Below, piece after piece: positions 15,757 through 25,474 of a DNA stretch of 64,000 bases; position 1 is the stretch's first letter; every line of letters begins with the position of its first letter. The notes beneath the pieces were generated by a model, which did not search any database, was not told the DNA's origin, and saw nothing but the letters and a program-made list of their open reading frames with translations. Origin of the DNA: Schaalia vaccimaxillae DSM 15804 (GTDB lineage Bacteria > Actinomycetota > Actinomycetes > Actinomycetales > Actinomycetaceae); NCBI RefSeq assembly GCF_000420425.1, contig NZ_ATUX01000005.1, forward strand, positions 1 to 64,000, read 5' to 3'. Position numbers and translations under genes: made by a program.

Positions 15757-17298
15757 CTAGGCCTTTTGAAGTGGCCGGTTGATCTCTACTGCCCGATCGA
15801 TTGCCTCGACCGTGTCCTTCGCATCTCCAAAGAGCATCGACGTATTTTCCTTGAAGAACAGCGGATTTTGCACGCCGGCGTATCCGGTCGCCATCGAACG
15901 CTTAAAGACGATAACCTTGCCTGCGTTCCACACCTTGAGCACAGGCATACCGGCAATAGGTGAGCCGGGTTCTTCGGCCGCAGGATTGACCGTGTCATTG
16001 GCCCCGATGACCAGAACAACGTCAATGTTCTCGAAATCGTCATTGACCTCATCCATTTCCAGGACAACGTCATAGGGAACTTTTGCCTCAGCCAGCAACA
16101 CATTCATGTGCCCGGGTAGGCGCCCGGCGACCGGATGAATACCGAAAGTCACCTCAACGCCCCGATCCACCAGGTCTTCGACCAAAGCGGCAACCGGATA
16201 CTGAGCCTGCGCAACAGCCATACCGTATCCGGGGGTAATCATCACCCGCTTGGCATCCAGTAGCAGATCAGCCACGGTATTGGCGTCGACCTCGTGAATC
16301 TCGCCCTGCTCCTGGTCGCTCCCAGCGTCGGCCGTCGACGAGTCCGTCCCGAAGCCGCCGAGCAGCACGTTCATGAAGGAACGATTCATGGCCTGGCACA
16401 TCAGGTATGACAGGAACGCGCCCGAGGATCCGACGATCGCGCCGGTGATAATCAGCAGATCGTTGTTCACTAAGAATCCGGTGAACGCCGAGGCCCAACC
16501 GGAATAGGAATTCATAATCGACACAACCACAGGCATGTCGCCGCCACCGATGGCCAGCACCAGGTGAATGCCCAGGGCCAAGGCCAGCAGTGTCATAACA
16601 ACCAGGCACGTCCACGCGGCCACAGAGTGTTCCTCAACATTGGCGAAGATAACACCCAGGATCACCGATGCCAGGATGATTCCCAAGTTGAGCCAATTCC
16701 TGGCAGGCAACAGGATTGGGCGGCCGGGAATCTTGCCGGAGAGTTTGAGGCCAGCTGTGATTGATCCGGTGAAGGTCACGGCTCCAACAAACGTGGATAG
16801 GAAGACTTCCCCGTAGTGGAACCCTCCCAGGGCCGCCGATGAAGCGTCCGGCGAAGCGTAGGAGTTGTAGCCGACCATGACGGCGGCAAGGCCGACAAGG
16901 CCATTAAAGATCGCGATGAGCTGCGGCATACCAGTCATTTCCACGCGCCGTGCCAGCACCAGACCGATGACTCCACCGATGCCGATGGCTAGTGCAATGA
17001 GGATGGCCGTGGTCATGACCCCATAGTGGGGATCAGAAACGAGGGCGATCGCGATGGCCGCAACAGCGGCAATGGCCATGCCGCCCGCCCCAGCGATATT
17101 GCCCAGGACCGCTGATTCGTGCCGGGAAAGCCCTGCACATGCCGCAATGAAGAGAGCTGCTGCCAGAATGTAGGCGACGGTCACTGGCTGGTTGAGGTCA
17201 GCGACCGACAGGGAGGCTGCTCGGGCTAGTCCTGCGCCGAAGAGCCGCGGGCTAGCTGCAAGATCTGCGTTGAAAAGGTGAACGTGGGTGAGAATCAT
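15757..17298 (-). CDS. pntB: NAD(P) transhydrogenase, beta subunit
   Basis: 513-aa PntB: moves hydride between NADH and NADP with proton flow across the membrane. About nine membrane helices in the first 280 residues, then the NADP-binding domain III with the [10 protein letters not shown] (about 345), [20 protein letters not shown], and [23 protein letters not shown] motifs. Starts 13 nt after the end of pntA, and its ATG is close to the subunit's usual beginning. Co-transcribed with pntA. Confidence 0.96.
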   Translation of the reverse strand: MILTHVHLFNADLAASPRLFGAGLARAASLSVADLNQPVTVAYILAAALFIAACAGLSRHESAVLGNIAGAGGMAIAAVAAIAIALVSDPHYGVMTTAILIALAIGIGGVIGLVLARRVEMTGMPQLIAIFNGLVGLAAVMVGYNSYASPDASSAALGGFHYGEVFLSTFVGAVTFTGSITAGLKLSGKIPGRPILLPARNWLNLGIILASVILGVIFANVEEHSVAAWTCLVVMTLLALALGIHLVLAIGGGDMPVVVSIMNSYSGWASAFTGFLVNNDLLIITGAIVGSSGAFLSYLMCQAMNRSFMNVLLGGFGTDSSTADAGSDQEQGEIHEVDANTVADLLLDAKRVMITPGYGMAVAQAQYPVAALVEDLVDRGVEVTFGIHPVAGRLPGHMNVLLAEAKVPYDVVLEMDEVNDDFENIDVVLVIGANDTVNPAAEEPGSPIAGMPVLKVWNAGKVIVFKRSMATGYAGVQNPLFFKENTSMLFGDAKDTVEAIDRAVEINRPLQKA

Positions 17299-17311
17299 CG
17301 TCGGATTCGCC

Positions 17312-18856
17312 TCACTTCTTAAACATCGACAGCATGCGGTGAGTAACCGCGAAACCGCCGAAGATATTGATGGATGCCAAAACGATCGACAAGAAACTGA
17401 TCGCGGCGATGAAAGGATTGGCGTTACCGATCTGCGAGATCGCGCCCACCAGGATGATGCCGGAAATCGCGTTAGTCACCGACATCAGTGGCGTGTGCAG
17501 TGCCGGCGTGACATTCGAGATCACGTAGAAGCCCAGCAGAACTGCCAGCAGCAGCACGATGTAGTGGCCGGTTGTCGCCGCCGGTGTCACCAGAATCAAA
17601 GCAACGAGGGCCAGCACCGCCACCGCGGAAAAAATCATGAGGTTGCGCCTCGAACGCTTCTTCTGCGCGGCCTTTTCGGCCTCGTGCCGGGCGAGTTCTT
17701 CAGCGGTGGGGCCAGTGGGTGCGGCCGGGGCCGCCGAAACCTTGATGGGGGGCGGTGGCCACGTGATGTTTCCGTCCACGGTCACGGCGATGCCGCGCAC
17801 GACCTCGTCTTCTAAATCGATGACAAGTTGGCCGTCTTTGCCCGGTGTCATGAGTGTCAGCAGGTTGACGATATTGCGCCCGTATAGCTGGGATGCTTGG
17901 GCGGGGAGGCGACCTGCGAGGTCCTTGAAACCGATGATGGTCACGCCGTTGGCCGTTACGGTGACTTCTCCGGGCACGGTCATCGTCGTGTTTCCGCCGT
18001 TAGCCGCTGCCATATCGACGATGACGGATCCGGGTGCCATAGCTGCGATGGCTGCGTCGTCAAGGAGGATGGGCGCAGTCCGCCCGGGGATGTTTGCGGT
18101 GGTGATGATGATGTCGGACTTGGCGGCTTGGGCTGCGTAGAGGCTCATAGCTGCGGCAGCCTCGTCCTCGTTCATGGCTTTGGCGTATCCGTCGCTGGAT
18201 TCTTCTTGGGCGGTGGGTAGTGCCACGAAGGAGGCGCCCATGGATTCGACTTGTTCGGCGACTTCGGGGCGCACGTCGGTGGCGAATACTTGTGCGCCCA
18301 TGGAGTTTGCGGTGCCGATGGCGGCCAGGCCTGCCACGCCCGCTCCGATGACGTACACCTTGGCGGGCGGCATTTTGCCGGCGGCGGTGACTTGGCCTGT
18401 GAAGACTCGGCCGAAGTGGGTGGCGGCTTCGATGACGGCGCGGTATCCGGCGACGTTGGCTTGCGAGGACAGGACGTCCATGGCTTGGGCGCGCGAAATG
18501 CGTGGGACGGCGTCCATGGCCAGGGCGGTGATGCCGGTGGGTTCAAGGCGCGAAGCGAGTTTGGTGTCTTTGCGGGGTGCGAGCCTGGCGATGAGGGTGG
18601 CTCCGGGGTGCATGGTGGCGATGAGTTCGTCGGCGGGGGTGTCCAGTGTGGTGACGATGTCTGATTGCCAGACTTCGGCGGCGTCGACGAGGGCGGCTCC
18701 GGCTTCTTCGTAGGCGGAGTCGGGGAATTGGGCTGAGTGTCCTGCTCCGTGTTGGACGGCGACCTCGTATCCGAGTTTGGTCAGGAGGCCGACGGTGTGG
18801 GGAGTCGCTGCGACCAGTGGTTGGTCGGGACCCTCTGCGGGGACTCCGATGCGCAT
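17312..18856 (-). CDS. pntA: NAD(P) transhydrogenase, alpha subunit
   Basis: 514-aa fused PntAA/PntAB. Residues 1-370 form the NAD-binding domain I: RIGVPAE start, [43 protein letters not shown] (Rossmann), [12 protein letters not shown] linker with Pro/Ala and a [10 protein letters not shown] stretch leads to four C-terminal membrane helices (about 410-510). Some actinobacteria split this gene into pntAA and pntAB; here it is one. It makes the proton-translocating enzyme with PntB and supplies NADPH. Confidence 0.96.
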   Translation of the reverse strand: MRIGVPAEGPDQPLVAATPHTVGLLTKLGYEVAVQHGAGHSAQFPDSAYEEAGAALVDAAEVWQSDIVTTLDTPADELIATMHPGATLIARLAPRKDTKLASRLEPTGITALAMDAVPRISRAQAMDVLSSQANVAGYRAVIEAATHFGRVFTGQVTAAGKMPPAKVYVIGAGVAGLAAIGTANSMGAQVFATDVRPEVAEQVESMGASFVALPTAQEESSDGYAKAMNEDEAAAAMSLYAAQAAKSDIIITTANIPGRTAPILLDDAAIAAMAPGSVIVDMAAANGGNTTMTVPGEVTVTANGVTIIGFKDLAGRLPAQASQLYGRNIVNLLTLMTPGKDGQLVIDLEDEVVRGIAVTVDGNITWPPPPIKVSAAPAAPTGPTAEELARHEAEKAAQKKRSRRNLMIFSAVAVLALVALILVTPAATTGHYIVLLLAVLLGFYVISNVTPALHTPLMSVTNAISGIILVGAISQIGNANPFIAAISFLSIVLASINIFGGFAVTHRMLSMFKK

Positions 18857-19159
18857 GGTGGCTCCTTCGGTTGTTTGTTTGATGTTTGCTCGGGGTGTCC
18901 GCCGAATGGTTGGTTGGGGCCTGCAAACACCGTTGACTTTGGTTGCTCTTATGGGAAAATTTGGAATTTCTTGAACCTTTCAAGGGTTCGAGAAAACCTT
19001 ATTGCCCAAAAGTGTCGTCATTCGGGACTTGTGGCCCCATATGGTGAGACGAAAGCAAATAAATGTCAGTGACAAAGAGGCCGGTTAAGCCTTATGGCCC
19101 AGATAAACGACCAGATAAATCGCCTGCCGAATTCGATCTAGTGCGGCTACCGTTGGGGT
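18857..19159. promoter_or_regulatory. divergent promoter region of pntAB and the SRPBCC gene
   Basis: About 300 bp without a gene. It contains an imperfect dyad CTTGAACC / GGTTCGAG (18970-18992) in an AT-rich part that may be an operator. No other feature recognised. Confidence 0.4.
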
Positions 19160-19636
19160 ATGAACTTCTTCGACAACGATGCAGATACTCAGGTAGAGAA
19201 TGATTTCGATCGCGTCGAGGGCACGGTCGTCATCGACGCACCCCTTGAAAAGGTCTGGATGATGGTGTCCGAGCCGGGATGGTGGATCAACGATGGGCCG
19301 CTCGGTGACCACGAGGTTACCCAAGGTGACGACGGTGTATACACGGTTGTTGATCCGGAGGCTGGCGAGTGGCTCGTAGAAAAGGCTGATGAGGACCCGA
19401 TGGATGTCGTGTCGTTCCGCTGGTATCCGGTGGCCGGTGACGAGCTCCCAGACGAGCATGCGACCCGTGTCGAAATCTCCCTGTCAGACGAGGATGGCGC
19501 TACTGCCGTTCACGTTGAAGAATCCGGGTTGTCGTCGGTGTCTGATGACGAGGACGAGGCGCGTCAGGTGTGGGACGACGAGGCCGGCTTATGGGATGAG
19601 GTCTTAGTCGGACTTAAGAAGCACTTGGAGTCCTAA
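19160..19636 (+). CDS. SRPBCC (AHSA1/START-like) family protein
   Basis: 158 aa, very acidic. The N-terminal VEGTVVIDAPLEKVWMMVSEPGWWINDGPLG is the start of the SRPBCC fold (polyketide cyclase / Aha1-type hydrophobic-cavity proteins); the C-terminal helix WDDEAGLWDEVLVGLKKHL is also typical. Known members bind hydrophobic ligands or help chaperones; no specific function can be given. Start at the ATG 19160 with weak GGGG upstream. Stands alone and converges on the DUF2218 pseudogene. Confidence 0.85.
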   Translation: MNFFDNDADTQVENDFDRVEGTVVIDAPLEKVWMMVSEPGWWINDGPLGDHEVTQGDDGVYTVVDPEAGEWLVEKADEDPMDVVSFRWYPVAGDELPDEHATRVEISLSDEDGATAVHVEESGLSSVSDDEDEARQVWDDEAGLWDEVLVGLKKHLES

Positions 19637-19677
19637 CTCCCGCTCTTCCCTGCCCTCCTCCTCCCCATCCCCGCGAA

Positions 19678-19735
19678 GGACGCACAAAAGTCTCGCGAGG
19701 GACGCCCGTAACTTTCCCGAGGGACGCACAAACGT
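19678..19735. repeat. 22-nt module array, locus 1
   Basis: Three units in minus-type orientation with GGACGC at 19678, 19700 and 19722, exactly 22 nt apart, between converging genes. First and third are GGACGCAC variants. Confidence 0.85.
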
Positions 19736-19764
19736 CCTCTCAACTGCTGCCCGTTGCTTTGTCT

Positions 19765-20193
19765 CTACTGAGAGGTGGACTGTTCAGCCTCCCGCGCCGA
19801 ACGCTTTTGATGCGAGTGGGCTTCGACCTCGTCGCAACTGAGCGTCCCCTGCGTAGTTCCGGAAGTGCCGTCGCTGCGAACCCGTGCGATCTTGAGTGAG
19901 TATTTGGCGCCAAATCTGGCGATATGAATTCCGGCCACATACTCCAACTTGTCGACGAAGTTGGTTGTAGTCGTCAGATGAAGAACGAGGGCATCGTCCT
20001 CGCAAGAAATGAGAAATTGCCCGATGCTTGGGCCTTCTTGATTGAAATCCATTGTGTCTGTCAACGATTCTGCGTCCCACGTTGCACTGATTTTGTGGCC
20101 CATATGGCTGTTGAGCTGGCGACCTTAACGTTCAGGCGGGGAAGTTTTCACGCGAGCGACGGATGTAACTGCTGCAACTGTAGGCGAGGTCAT
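19765..20193 (-). pseudogene. DUF2218 protein broken by an in-frame stop
   Basis: An ATG at 20193 follows GGAG by 6 nt and opens MTSPTVAAVTSVARVKTSPPER, then a TAA at 20125-20127, then the same frame goes on as GRQLNSHMGHKISATWDAESL to 19765. The joined protein (about 142 codons) has the DUF2218 pattern, in which PERYLRQL..H..HK is conserved. The stop therefore sits where the family has Tyr, and TAC/TAT to TAA is a single change. The rest of the frame (FLISCEDDALVLHL, AGIHIARFG) is intact, so the loss is recent or read through. A shorter product from the ATG at 20103 would lack the first strand. Confidence 0.7.
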
Positions 20194-20272
20194 AAGGATC
20201 TCCTTACCTAAGTTTGAGCATCTCATATCTTGGGCTGGCATCCGGGAGATCTACTGTCGACCGGCTGTACAT

Positions 20273-20338
20273 GGGCGTCCCTCGGCAAACTTATGTGCGT
20301 CCCTCGCGGAAGTTTTGGGCGTCCCTCGCGGGGAAGGC
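20273..20338. repeat. 22-nt module array, locus 2
   Basis: Three plus-type units with GGGCGTCC or GTGCGTCC at 20273, 20295 and 20317, period 22. Lies between the DUF2218 pseudogene and the CycA-like permease, in a 262-bp divergent gap. Confidence 0.85.
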
Positions 20339-20455
20339 GACAAGGAGGGGTGACGGGCTAGGAAGAAGGGAGATTGGGCGGCTGGCGGGTGCAGGAGTAG
20401 CGTTTACCCGTCTTACGGCGCAAGCCGGACGAGGCATATCAGAAGGGGACCGCCG

Positions 20456-21910
20456 ATGAATCCGAAGGAACAGCACAGCGCGAGGACGCAACCGCAAAGC
20501 ATCGTCCTCGCTGCAGCGGAGGAAGGACCACATCTGCAGCGAACCCTGAAAAACCGCCACGTCCAACTCATCGCAATCGGCGGCGCCATCGGCACAGGCC
20601 TATTCATGGGCTCAGGCAAAACAATCTCAGTCGCCGGTCCCTCGGTCCTCCTCGTCTACATCATCATCGGTGCTGTGCTCTTCCTCTTCATGCGAGCGAT
20701 GGGCGAACTCCTCCTCTCCGACCACCGATACTCAACCTTCGCCGACATTGCCCGCGACCTCATCGGGCCGTGGGCGGGATTTGTCACCGGATGGACCTAC
20801 TGGATGTGCTGGGTCGTCACCGGCGTCGCCGACATGGTTGCTATCACCGGTTATGTGCGTTTTTGGTGGCCGGCCACGCCAGCATGGATCCCCATCGTCA
20901 TCACGACAGCGCTGCTCTTTGCCCTCAACGCAATGACCGTCAAAGCCTTCGGAGAAACCGAATTCTGGTTCGCCCTGATCAAAATCGTCGCCATTTTGGC
21001 CCTAGTTGTCGTCGGCTTTGCCATGGTGACCATCGGCGTAACAGGAGAAAGCGGCACACCCGCAGCCATATCGAACCTGTGGGCTCACGGCGGATTCTTC
21101 CCCACGGGTTTCGACGGATTCCTCGGCGGCTTCCAGATCGCTCTCTTCGCTTTTGTCGGCATCGAACTGGTAGGCACCACGGTCGCCGAAACAGCCGACC
21201 CTGAAACCACCTTGCCAAAAGCCGTTAATTCCATTCCGATCCGCATCATGCTGTTCTATGTCGCAGCCTTGGCGGCCATCATGATGGTCACACCATGGGA
21301 CGAGGTCGACCCCAACGCCTCCCCCTTCGTCACTATGTTCTCCATGACGGGACTGGGCGCGGCGGCCACCATCGTCAATCTGGTGGTCCTCACGTCGGCA
21401 GCGTCCTCGGCAAATTCGGGGATCTACTCGACCTCGCGCATGCTCTACTCACTTGCCGGACGAGGCGACGCGCCCCAGATTTTCAACCGGCTATCCAAGC
21501 GCCACGTACCCCGCAACGCCCTTTTCCTGTCCTGCGTCTTCTTGCTGTCCGGCATCGTCATTATCGGAACGGGCGGCTCAATTTCTGAAGCCTTTACGCT
21601 GGTCACGTCCATGTCTGCAACCCTCTTCATGGGCGTGTGGGTGGTCATTGTCGTTGCCTACCTGATCTTTGTCCGCCGACGTCCTCACCTGCACGCGGCC
21701 TCGTCTTTCAAGGCACCGGGTGGCCAAGTGAGCGCCTGGGTGGTGCTGGTGTTCATGGTGGCCATGGTGGCGGTGTTGGCATCGAGGCCGGACACCCGCG
21801 TCGGCTTGGTGGCTTCGCTCGTGTGGATTCTGTTCATCGTGGGGGCCGCGTTGGTGACGCGCCATCGGATGCTGCGTCGGGCGCAGGAGTCAGCTTCGGT
21901 GGATGAATGA
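20456..21910 (+). CDS. amino acid permease, D-serine/D-alanine/glycine transporter-like
   Basis: 484 aa, twelve membrane helices, APC superfamily, amino-acid-transporter family. The N-terminal HLQRTLKNRHVQLIAIGGAIGTGLFMGSG is the family signature; the MGELLL and GPWAGFVTGWTYWMCWV segments fit CycA. The start ATG at 20456 has AAGGGG upstream. Probable proton symporter of small neutral amino acids; CycA is the closest in pattern but other AAT-family substrates cannot be excluded. Confidence 0.9.
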   Translation: MNPKEQHSARTQPQSIVLAAAEEGPHLQRTLKNRHVQLIAIGGAIGTGLFMGSGKTISVAGPSVLLVYIIIGAVLFLFMRAMGELLLSDHRYSTFADIARDLIGPWAGFVTGWTYWMCWVVTGVADMVAITGYVRFWWPATPAWIPIVITTALLFALNAMTVKAFGETEFWFALIKIVAILALVVVGFAMVTIGVTGESGTPAAISNLWAHGGFFPTGFDGFLGGFQIALFAFVGIELVGTTVAETADPETTLPKAVNSIPIRIMLFYVAALAAIMMVTPWDEVDPNASPFVTMFSMTGLGAAATIVNLVVLTSAASSANSGIYSTSRMLYSLAGRGDAPQIFNRLSKRHVPRNALFLSCVFLLSGIVIIGTGGSISEAFTLVTSMSATLFMGVWVVIVVAYLIFVRRRPHLHAASSFKAPGGQVSAWVVLVFMVAMVAVLASRPDTRVGLVASLVWILFIVGAALVTRHRMLRRAQESASVDE

Positions 21911-22090
21911 CGGTGCCTGAGGAAAGGGCCTGCTCAAGGTAACCGCCGCCGGTGCCCGCCACCGATACCTACAGAAGATGCGTCTGCCTGAGCGGCGGCC
22001 TGGAATTTTAACGCTCCCAGACCGGGTGATCGGCCTCGTGCACCTACGTCCATTCGCCGTAGTACTCTTCTTCGGCTACTCTCTTGCCCA
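21911..22090. other. gene-free stretch ahead of the TPP riboswitch
   Basis: No gene seen. It should hold the promoter for the riboswitch-controlled operon; no clear -35/-10 pair can be given. Confidence 0.4.
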
Positions 22091-22184
22091 GTGCCACGGG
22101 AACCCGGAGAGACCGGGTTGAGAGGGAGGCTGCCCAGCCTTCGACCGTAGAACCTGAACCGGATCATGCCGGCGTAGGAAGGCT
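22091..22184 (+). promoter_or_regulatory. TPP riboswitch (THI element)
   Basis: Matches the conserved parts of the thiamine-pyrophosphate aptamer: CCGGGTTGAGAGGGAGGC (22113-22130) with its partner GCCT, and the strongly conserved CTGAACCGGATCATGCC then GGCGTAGGAAGG (22154-22182). The 3' GGC can close the outer stem with the GCC near 22094. It lies 45 bp before the ykoE-like gene, so TPP should shut down this operon, probably by hiding the ribosome site because no T-rich terminator follows. Confidence 0.93.
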
Positions 22185-22229
22185 CTTCACTCGTGCGCAC
22201 CGTGCTGCAACGAGAGGAGAAGCTTCAGC

Positions 22230-22868
22230 ATGGTCAGCAACACCACCCCCACTTCACCCACCTCGCCCTCGGGCACACCCGCACCCAAGCTCGGCTGGCG
22301 CGTCGTCGACATGGTGACCGCCGCAATCCTGGGCGTCGCCTGCGGCATGATTTTCCTGGTGTGGAACCAGATCGGCGGACTTGGTACCGACGTCCTGGAC
22401 GCCGTAACGCCTGGTTTGGGTGGCCTCGCTTTGGGCATTTGGCTGCTCGGAGGCACCCTGGGGGGCCTGATTATCCGCAAGCCTGGCGCTGCGATCCTCG
22501 TCGAGGTCATTGCTGCATCCGTGTCCGCCGCACTGGGGTCACAGTGGGGCATCGGAACCCTGTATTCGGGAATTGCTCAGGGCTTGGGCGTCGAAATCAT
22601 CCTCGCTATTTTCCTGTACCGCCGCTACAACGTGATCGTTGCGCTGCTTTCTGGTGCAGGAGCCGGTGTTGCCGCTTGGGTCCTGGAACTGTTCATGTAC
22701 GGCAACATTGAAAAGGGCTCGGCCTTCCTGATCATCTACTTCATTGGCTGCGTTATTTCCGGTGCGATCCTGGGCGGCATGGTTGCTTGGCTGTTGGTCA
22801 AAGCGCTGGCGAAGACGGGTGCGTTGGATCGTTTCGCCGCTGGACGCGAGGCGCGCACGCGTGTCTGA
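22230..22868 (+). CDS. ykoE: YkoE-like ECF transporter S component (thiamine precursor)
   Basis: 212 aa with about six membrane helices (MVTAAILGVACGMIFLVWNQIG, GLALGIWLLGGTLGGLIIRKPGAAILVEVIAA, etc.). The RKPGAA..VE..AA segment and the order S component - double ATPase - EcfT match the YkoEDC group, which imports hydroxymethylpyrimidine or thiamine. The TPP riboswitch directly upstream supports that substrate. GGAG precedes the ATG. Its end overlaps the next gene's GTG by 8 nt. Confidence 0.9.
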   Translation: MVSNTTPTSPTSPSGTPAPKLGWRVVDMVTAAILGVACGMIFLVWNQIGGLGTDVLDAVTPGLGGLALGIWLLGGTLGGLIIRKPGAAILVEVIAASVSAALGSQWGIGTLYSGIAQGLGVEIILAIFLYRRYNVIVALLSGAGAGVAAWVLELFMYGNIEKGSAFLIIYFIGCVISGAILGGMVAWLLVKALAKTGALDRFAAGREARTRV

Positions 22869-25338
22869 ATCAAATCCCGATACCAGCGCGGGCTTACCAA
22901 TGGGCGCCCGAGTCGACATCTCTGGGTGGGGTTGGCGCCACGGCGGGCGTAAAGCCTGGACCTTAGACGGTGTGGATCTGGCCATCGCCCCAGGTGAGCG
23001 TGTGCTGGTATTGGGGCCCTCGGGGTCGGGCAAGTCGACCCTCATGGCTGGTTTAGCTGGCCTGCTTGGTGGCGAGGACGAGGGTGAGGCCCGCGGTTCC
23101 TTGACCGTTGACGGTGCCGATCCGACCCTCATGCGCGGGCGAATCGGCCTGGTTATGCAAGACCCGGAAGCCCAGGTTGTGCTGGCCCGCTGCGGTGACG
23201 ACGTGGCTTTCGGCATGGAAAACCTGCGTGTGCCGCGTGAAGAAATTTGGCCTCGCGTCAGGGCATCTATTGACGAGGTCGGCCTCGACGTTGCGCTCGA
23301 CCGTTCCACTTCGGCTCTGTCGGGTGGGCAAAAACAGAGGCTTGCCCTCGCGTCGGTTATGACAATGCAACCGGGACTGCTGCTGTTGGACGAGCCCACC
23401 GCAAACCTTGATCCGGCTGGCGTGGTGGGAGTGCGTGACGCGGTCGAGCGTGTTTTGGCTGACTCGCAGGCGACGCTGGTAGTCATTGAGCACCGGGTGG
23501 ATGTGTGGAAGGACCTGGTTGACCGGGTTGTGGTGGTCCTCGATGGACGGATTGCCGCCGATGGGCCTGTTGAGTTGGTGCTGGCCGAGCAGGGCCAGGT
23601 GTTGCGTGAGCGCGGCATTTGGTTGCCCGGTGACGATGTCGCGGCCGAAGCCCTGGCAACGAATCACGAAGGGCAGCAACAACCTTCGGAGTTCTTGGCA
23701 GATGACCCGATCATGACTCTTCGAGGCCTGTCGATTGGGTATTCTCCGCTGCACCCGGTTCGCAGTGACATCAACTTGGATATTCCCAGGGGAGTGTCAA
23801 CCTGCATCGTCGGTGCCAACGGTTTAGGAAAGTCGACGCTGGCGTTGACGATTGCGGGCCTGCTGGAGTCTTTGGCCGGCACCGTAGCGATGCACCCGAG
23901 TACCGCGGCGGACACTTCACCGACTTCTACGCTGGCGGGCGCGCCCTCGTCACAAGATCCCCACGACTGGAAATCCGCGGAACTACTGGGCCGCATTTCG
24001 ATGGTGTTCCAAGAGCCTGAATATCAGTTTGTGGCGCGAACCGTGCGTGAAGAACTTGAGGTTGGGCCGCGCAAGGCTGGTATCGACGGCGACCAACTGG
24101 CTGCTCTGGTGGATGAACACCTGTCGGCTTTGGGTTTGTTGGCCCTTGCGGGTGCGAACCCCATGACGCTGTCCGGTGGTGAGAAGCGGCGTCTGTCTGT
24201 GGCGACGGCGCTTATTAGCGCCCCCGAGTTGTTGATTTTGGATGAGCCAACCTTTGGCCAGGATCGGCGCACCTGGTTGGAGTTAGTGCGTTTGCTGAGG
24301 CGGGCCCGTCAGTCTGGCACGACCCTGGTGTCAATCACCCACGACCCGGCTTTCGTCGCGGCCATGGGCGATAACGTCATCGACTTTGCCGATTACGGCA
24401 CGGCGGTAGGGGCGGGTGTGGCCGGTGAGCCGAGCAACTCCGGCACCCCCCAAAAACCTGCCACCCCCACACCTCCCGCGAAGGACGCCCAAAACCCCCG
24501 CGAAGGACGCCCAAAACTTCCGCGAAGGACGCCCAAAACTTTCGCGAGGGACGCCCAAACGGCGGCAACCACCCGTAAGCGGCGCAGCCTCCTCGACCTC
24601 GTCAATCCTGTGACCCAGGTGCTCGCGCTGATGATCATAACGACGCCCCTGCTCATCACTATCGACGCAGTGTCAGCTGGAACCGCCCTCGCCCTGGAGA
24701 TGATTCTCCTAGTCGTATCGCGAATCCCCCTGAAAAAATTCGCACTGCGCATGATTCCGCTGTTCATCGCGGCCCCGCTTGCGGCGCTGTCGATGCTGCT
24801 GTACGCGAACCCGGGCGGCGATATCCACTGGCAATTTGGCCCGGCCATCATCTCCGACCGCTCGATGCTATTGGCCATGGGGATCCTCGTGCGTGTGCTC
24901 GCGGTGGGAACGCCAGCGATTGTCTTGCTGTCGCGCATTGATCCGACGGATATGGGCGACGGGATGGCCCAAGTGCTCCGCCTTCCGGCGCGCCCGGTCC
25001 TGGCCACGCTGGCCGCTGCCCGCATGACCGGACTCATGGCCGCTGATTGGAAGGCCTTGGAGCAGGCCCGCCGAATCCGCGGCATTGGAGACGCGCATAA
25101 AATCATTTCCGCCGTGCGAGGATCCTTTTCACTCCTGGTGTTTGCGCTTCGACGTTCGGCAAAACTATCGCTGACCATGGAAGCGCGGGGTTTTGGAGCG
25201 GCCAAAGAGCGGACGTGGGCGCGTGAGTCCCGCGTCGGAGTGGCCGACGCAGTCATGCTGGCGATTGCCGTCGCCATTCCCGCGATTGCTCTGACGGCTG
25301 CGATTGTTACCGGCAATTTCGAACTCATCGGCAGGTGA
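22861..25338 (+). CDS. fused ECF ATPase-ATPase-EcfT (YkoD-YkoC-like)
   Basis: 825 aa from the GTG at 22861, which overlaps the ykoE stop (the frame is open from 22744, but the extra N terminus is shadow). Residues 15-260: first ABC ATPase (Walker A GPSGSGKST, Q-loop VMQDPEAQ, signature LSGGQKQR, Walker B LLLLDEPT). Residues 285-535: second ATPase (GANGLGKST, VFQEPEYQ, LSGGEKRR, LLILDEPT). Residues 545-567 are encoded by a 22-nt module array. Residues 575-825: EcfT-type membrane domain with TKLSLTMEARGFGA-like RSAKLSLTMEARGFGAAKER (ARG coupling helix). YkoD and YkoC are separate proteins in Bacillus; the fusion point falls at the repeat. Confidence 0.92.
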   Translation: MSESNPDTSAGLPMGARVDISGWGWRHGGRKAWTLDGVDLAIAPGERVLVLGPSGSGKSTLMAGLAGLLGGEDEGEARGSLTVDGADPTLMRGRIGLVMQDPEAQVVLARCGDDVAFGMENLRVPREEIWPRVRASIDEVGLDVALDRSTSALSGGQKQRLALASVMTMQPGLLLLDEPTANLDPAGVVGVRDAVERVLADSQATLVVIEHRVDVWKDLVDRVVVVLDGRIAADGPVELVLAEQGQVLRERGIWLPGDDVAAEALATNHEGQQQPSEFLADDPIMTLRGLSIGYSPLHPVRSDINLDIPRGVSTCIVGANGLGKSTLALTIAGLLESLAGTVAMHPSTAADTSPTSTLAGAPSSQDPHDWKSAELLGRISMVFQEPEYQFVARTVREELEVGPRKAGIDGDQLAALVDEHLSALGLLALAGANPMTLSGGEKRRLSVATALISAPELLILDEPTFGQDRRTWLELVRLLRRARQSGTTLVSITHDPAFVAAMGDNVIDFADYGTAVGAGVAGEPSNSGTPQKPATPTPPAKDAQNPREGRPKLPRRTPKTFARDAQTAATTRKRRSLLDLVNPVTQVLALMIITTPLLITIDAVSAGTALALEMILLVVSRIPLKKFALRMIPLFIAAPLAALSMLLYANPGGDIHWQFGPAIISDRSMLLAMGILVRVLAVGTPAIVLLSRIDPTDMGDGMAQVLRLPARPVLATLAAARMTGLMAADWKALEQARRIRGIGDAHKIISAVRGSFSLLVFALRRSAKLSLTMEARGFGAAKERTWARESRVGVADAVMLAIAVAIPAIALTAAIVTGNFELIGR
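24483..24562. repeat. 22-nt module array inside the ECF fusion gene, locus 3
   Basis: Minus-type units with GGACGCCC at 24483, 24505, 24527 and 24549, exact 22-nt period. It is read in frame as the linker between the second ATPase and EcfT (DAQNPREGRPKLPRRTP). Since 22 is not a multiple of three, each unit is read in a different phase, with no stop. Confidence 0.9.
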
Positions 25339-25474
25339 GTGGAAAGCGGTGTGCAGACGAGGACGAGGGCGGGCCAACGTCAGGTATGAGGTCGGGCCAA
25401 GTCACGTGCAACCAACCAAGGCCGGGCGACGCCGGCCTGGGTGCGCCCTCCTGGATGTCAGGCACAATAGCGAG

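Noticed and set aside
17288-18713. Long plus-strand frames opposite pntA
   Set aside because: Low-complexity shadows of a clearly conserved gene on the other strand.
22539-23754. Minus-strand frames of 230-360 codons across ykoE and the ECF fusion
   Set aside because: No family pattern, and the plus strand has intact ATPase motifs.
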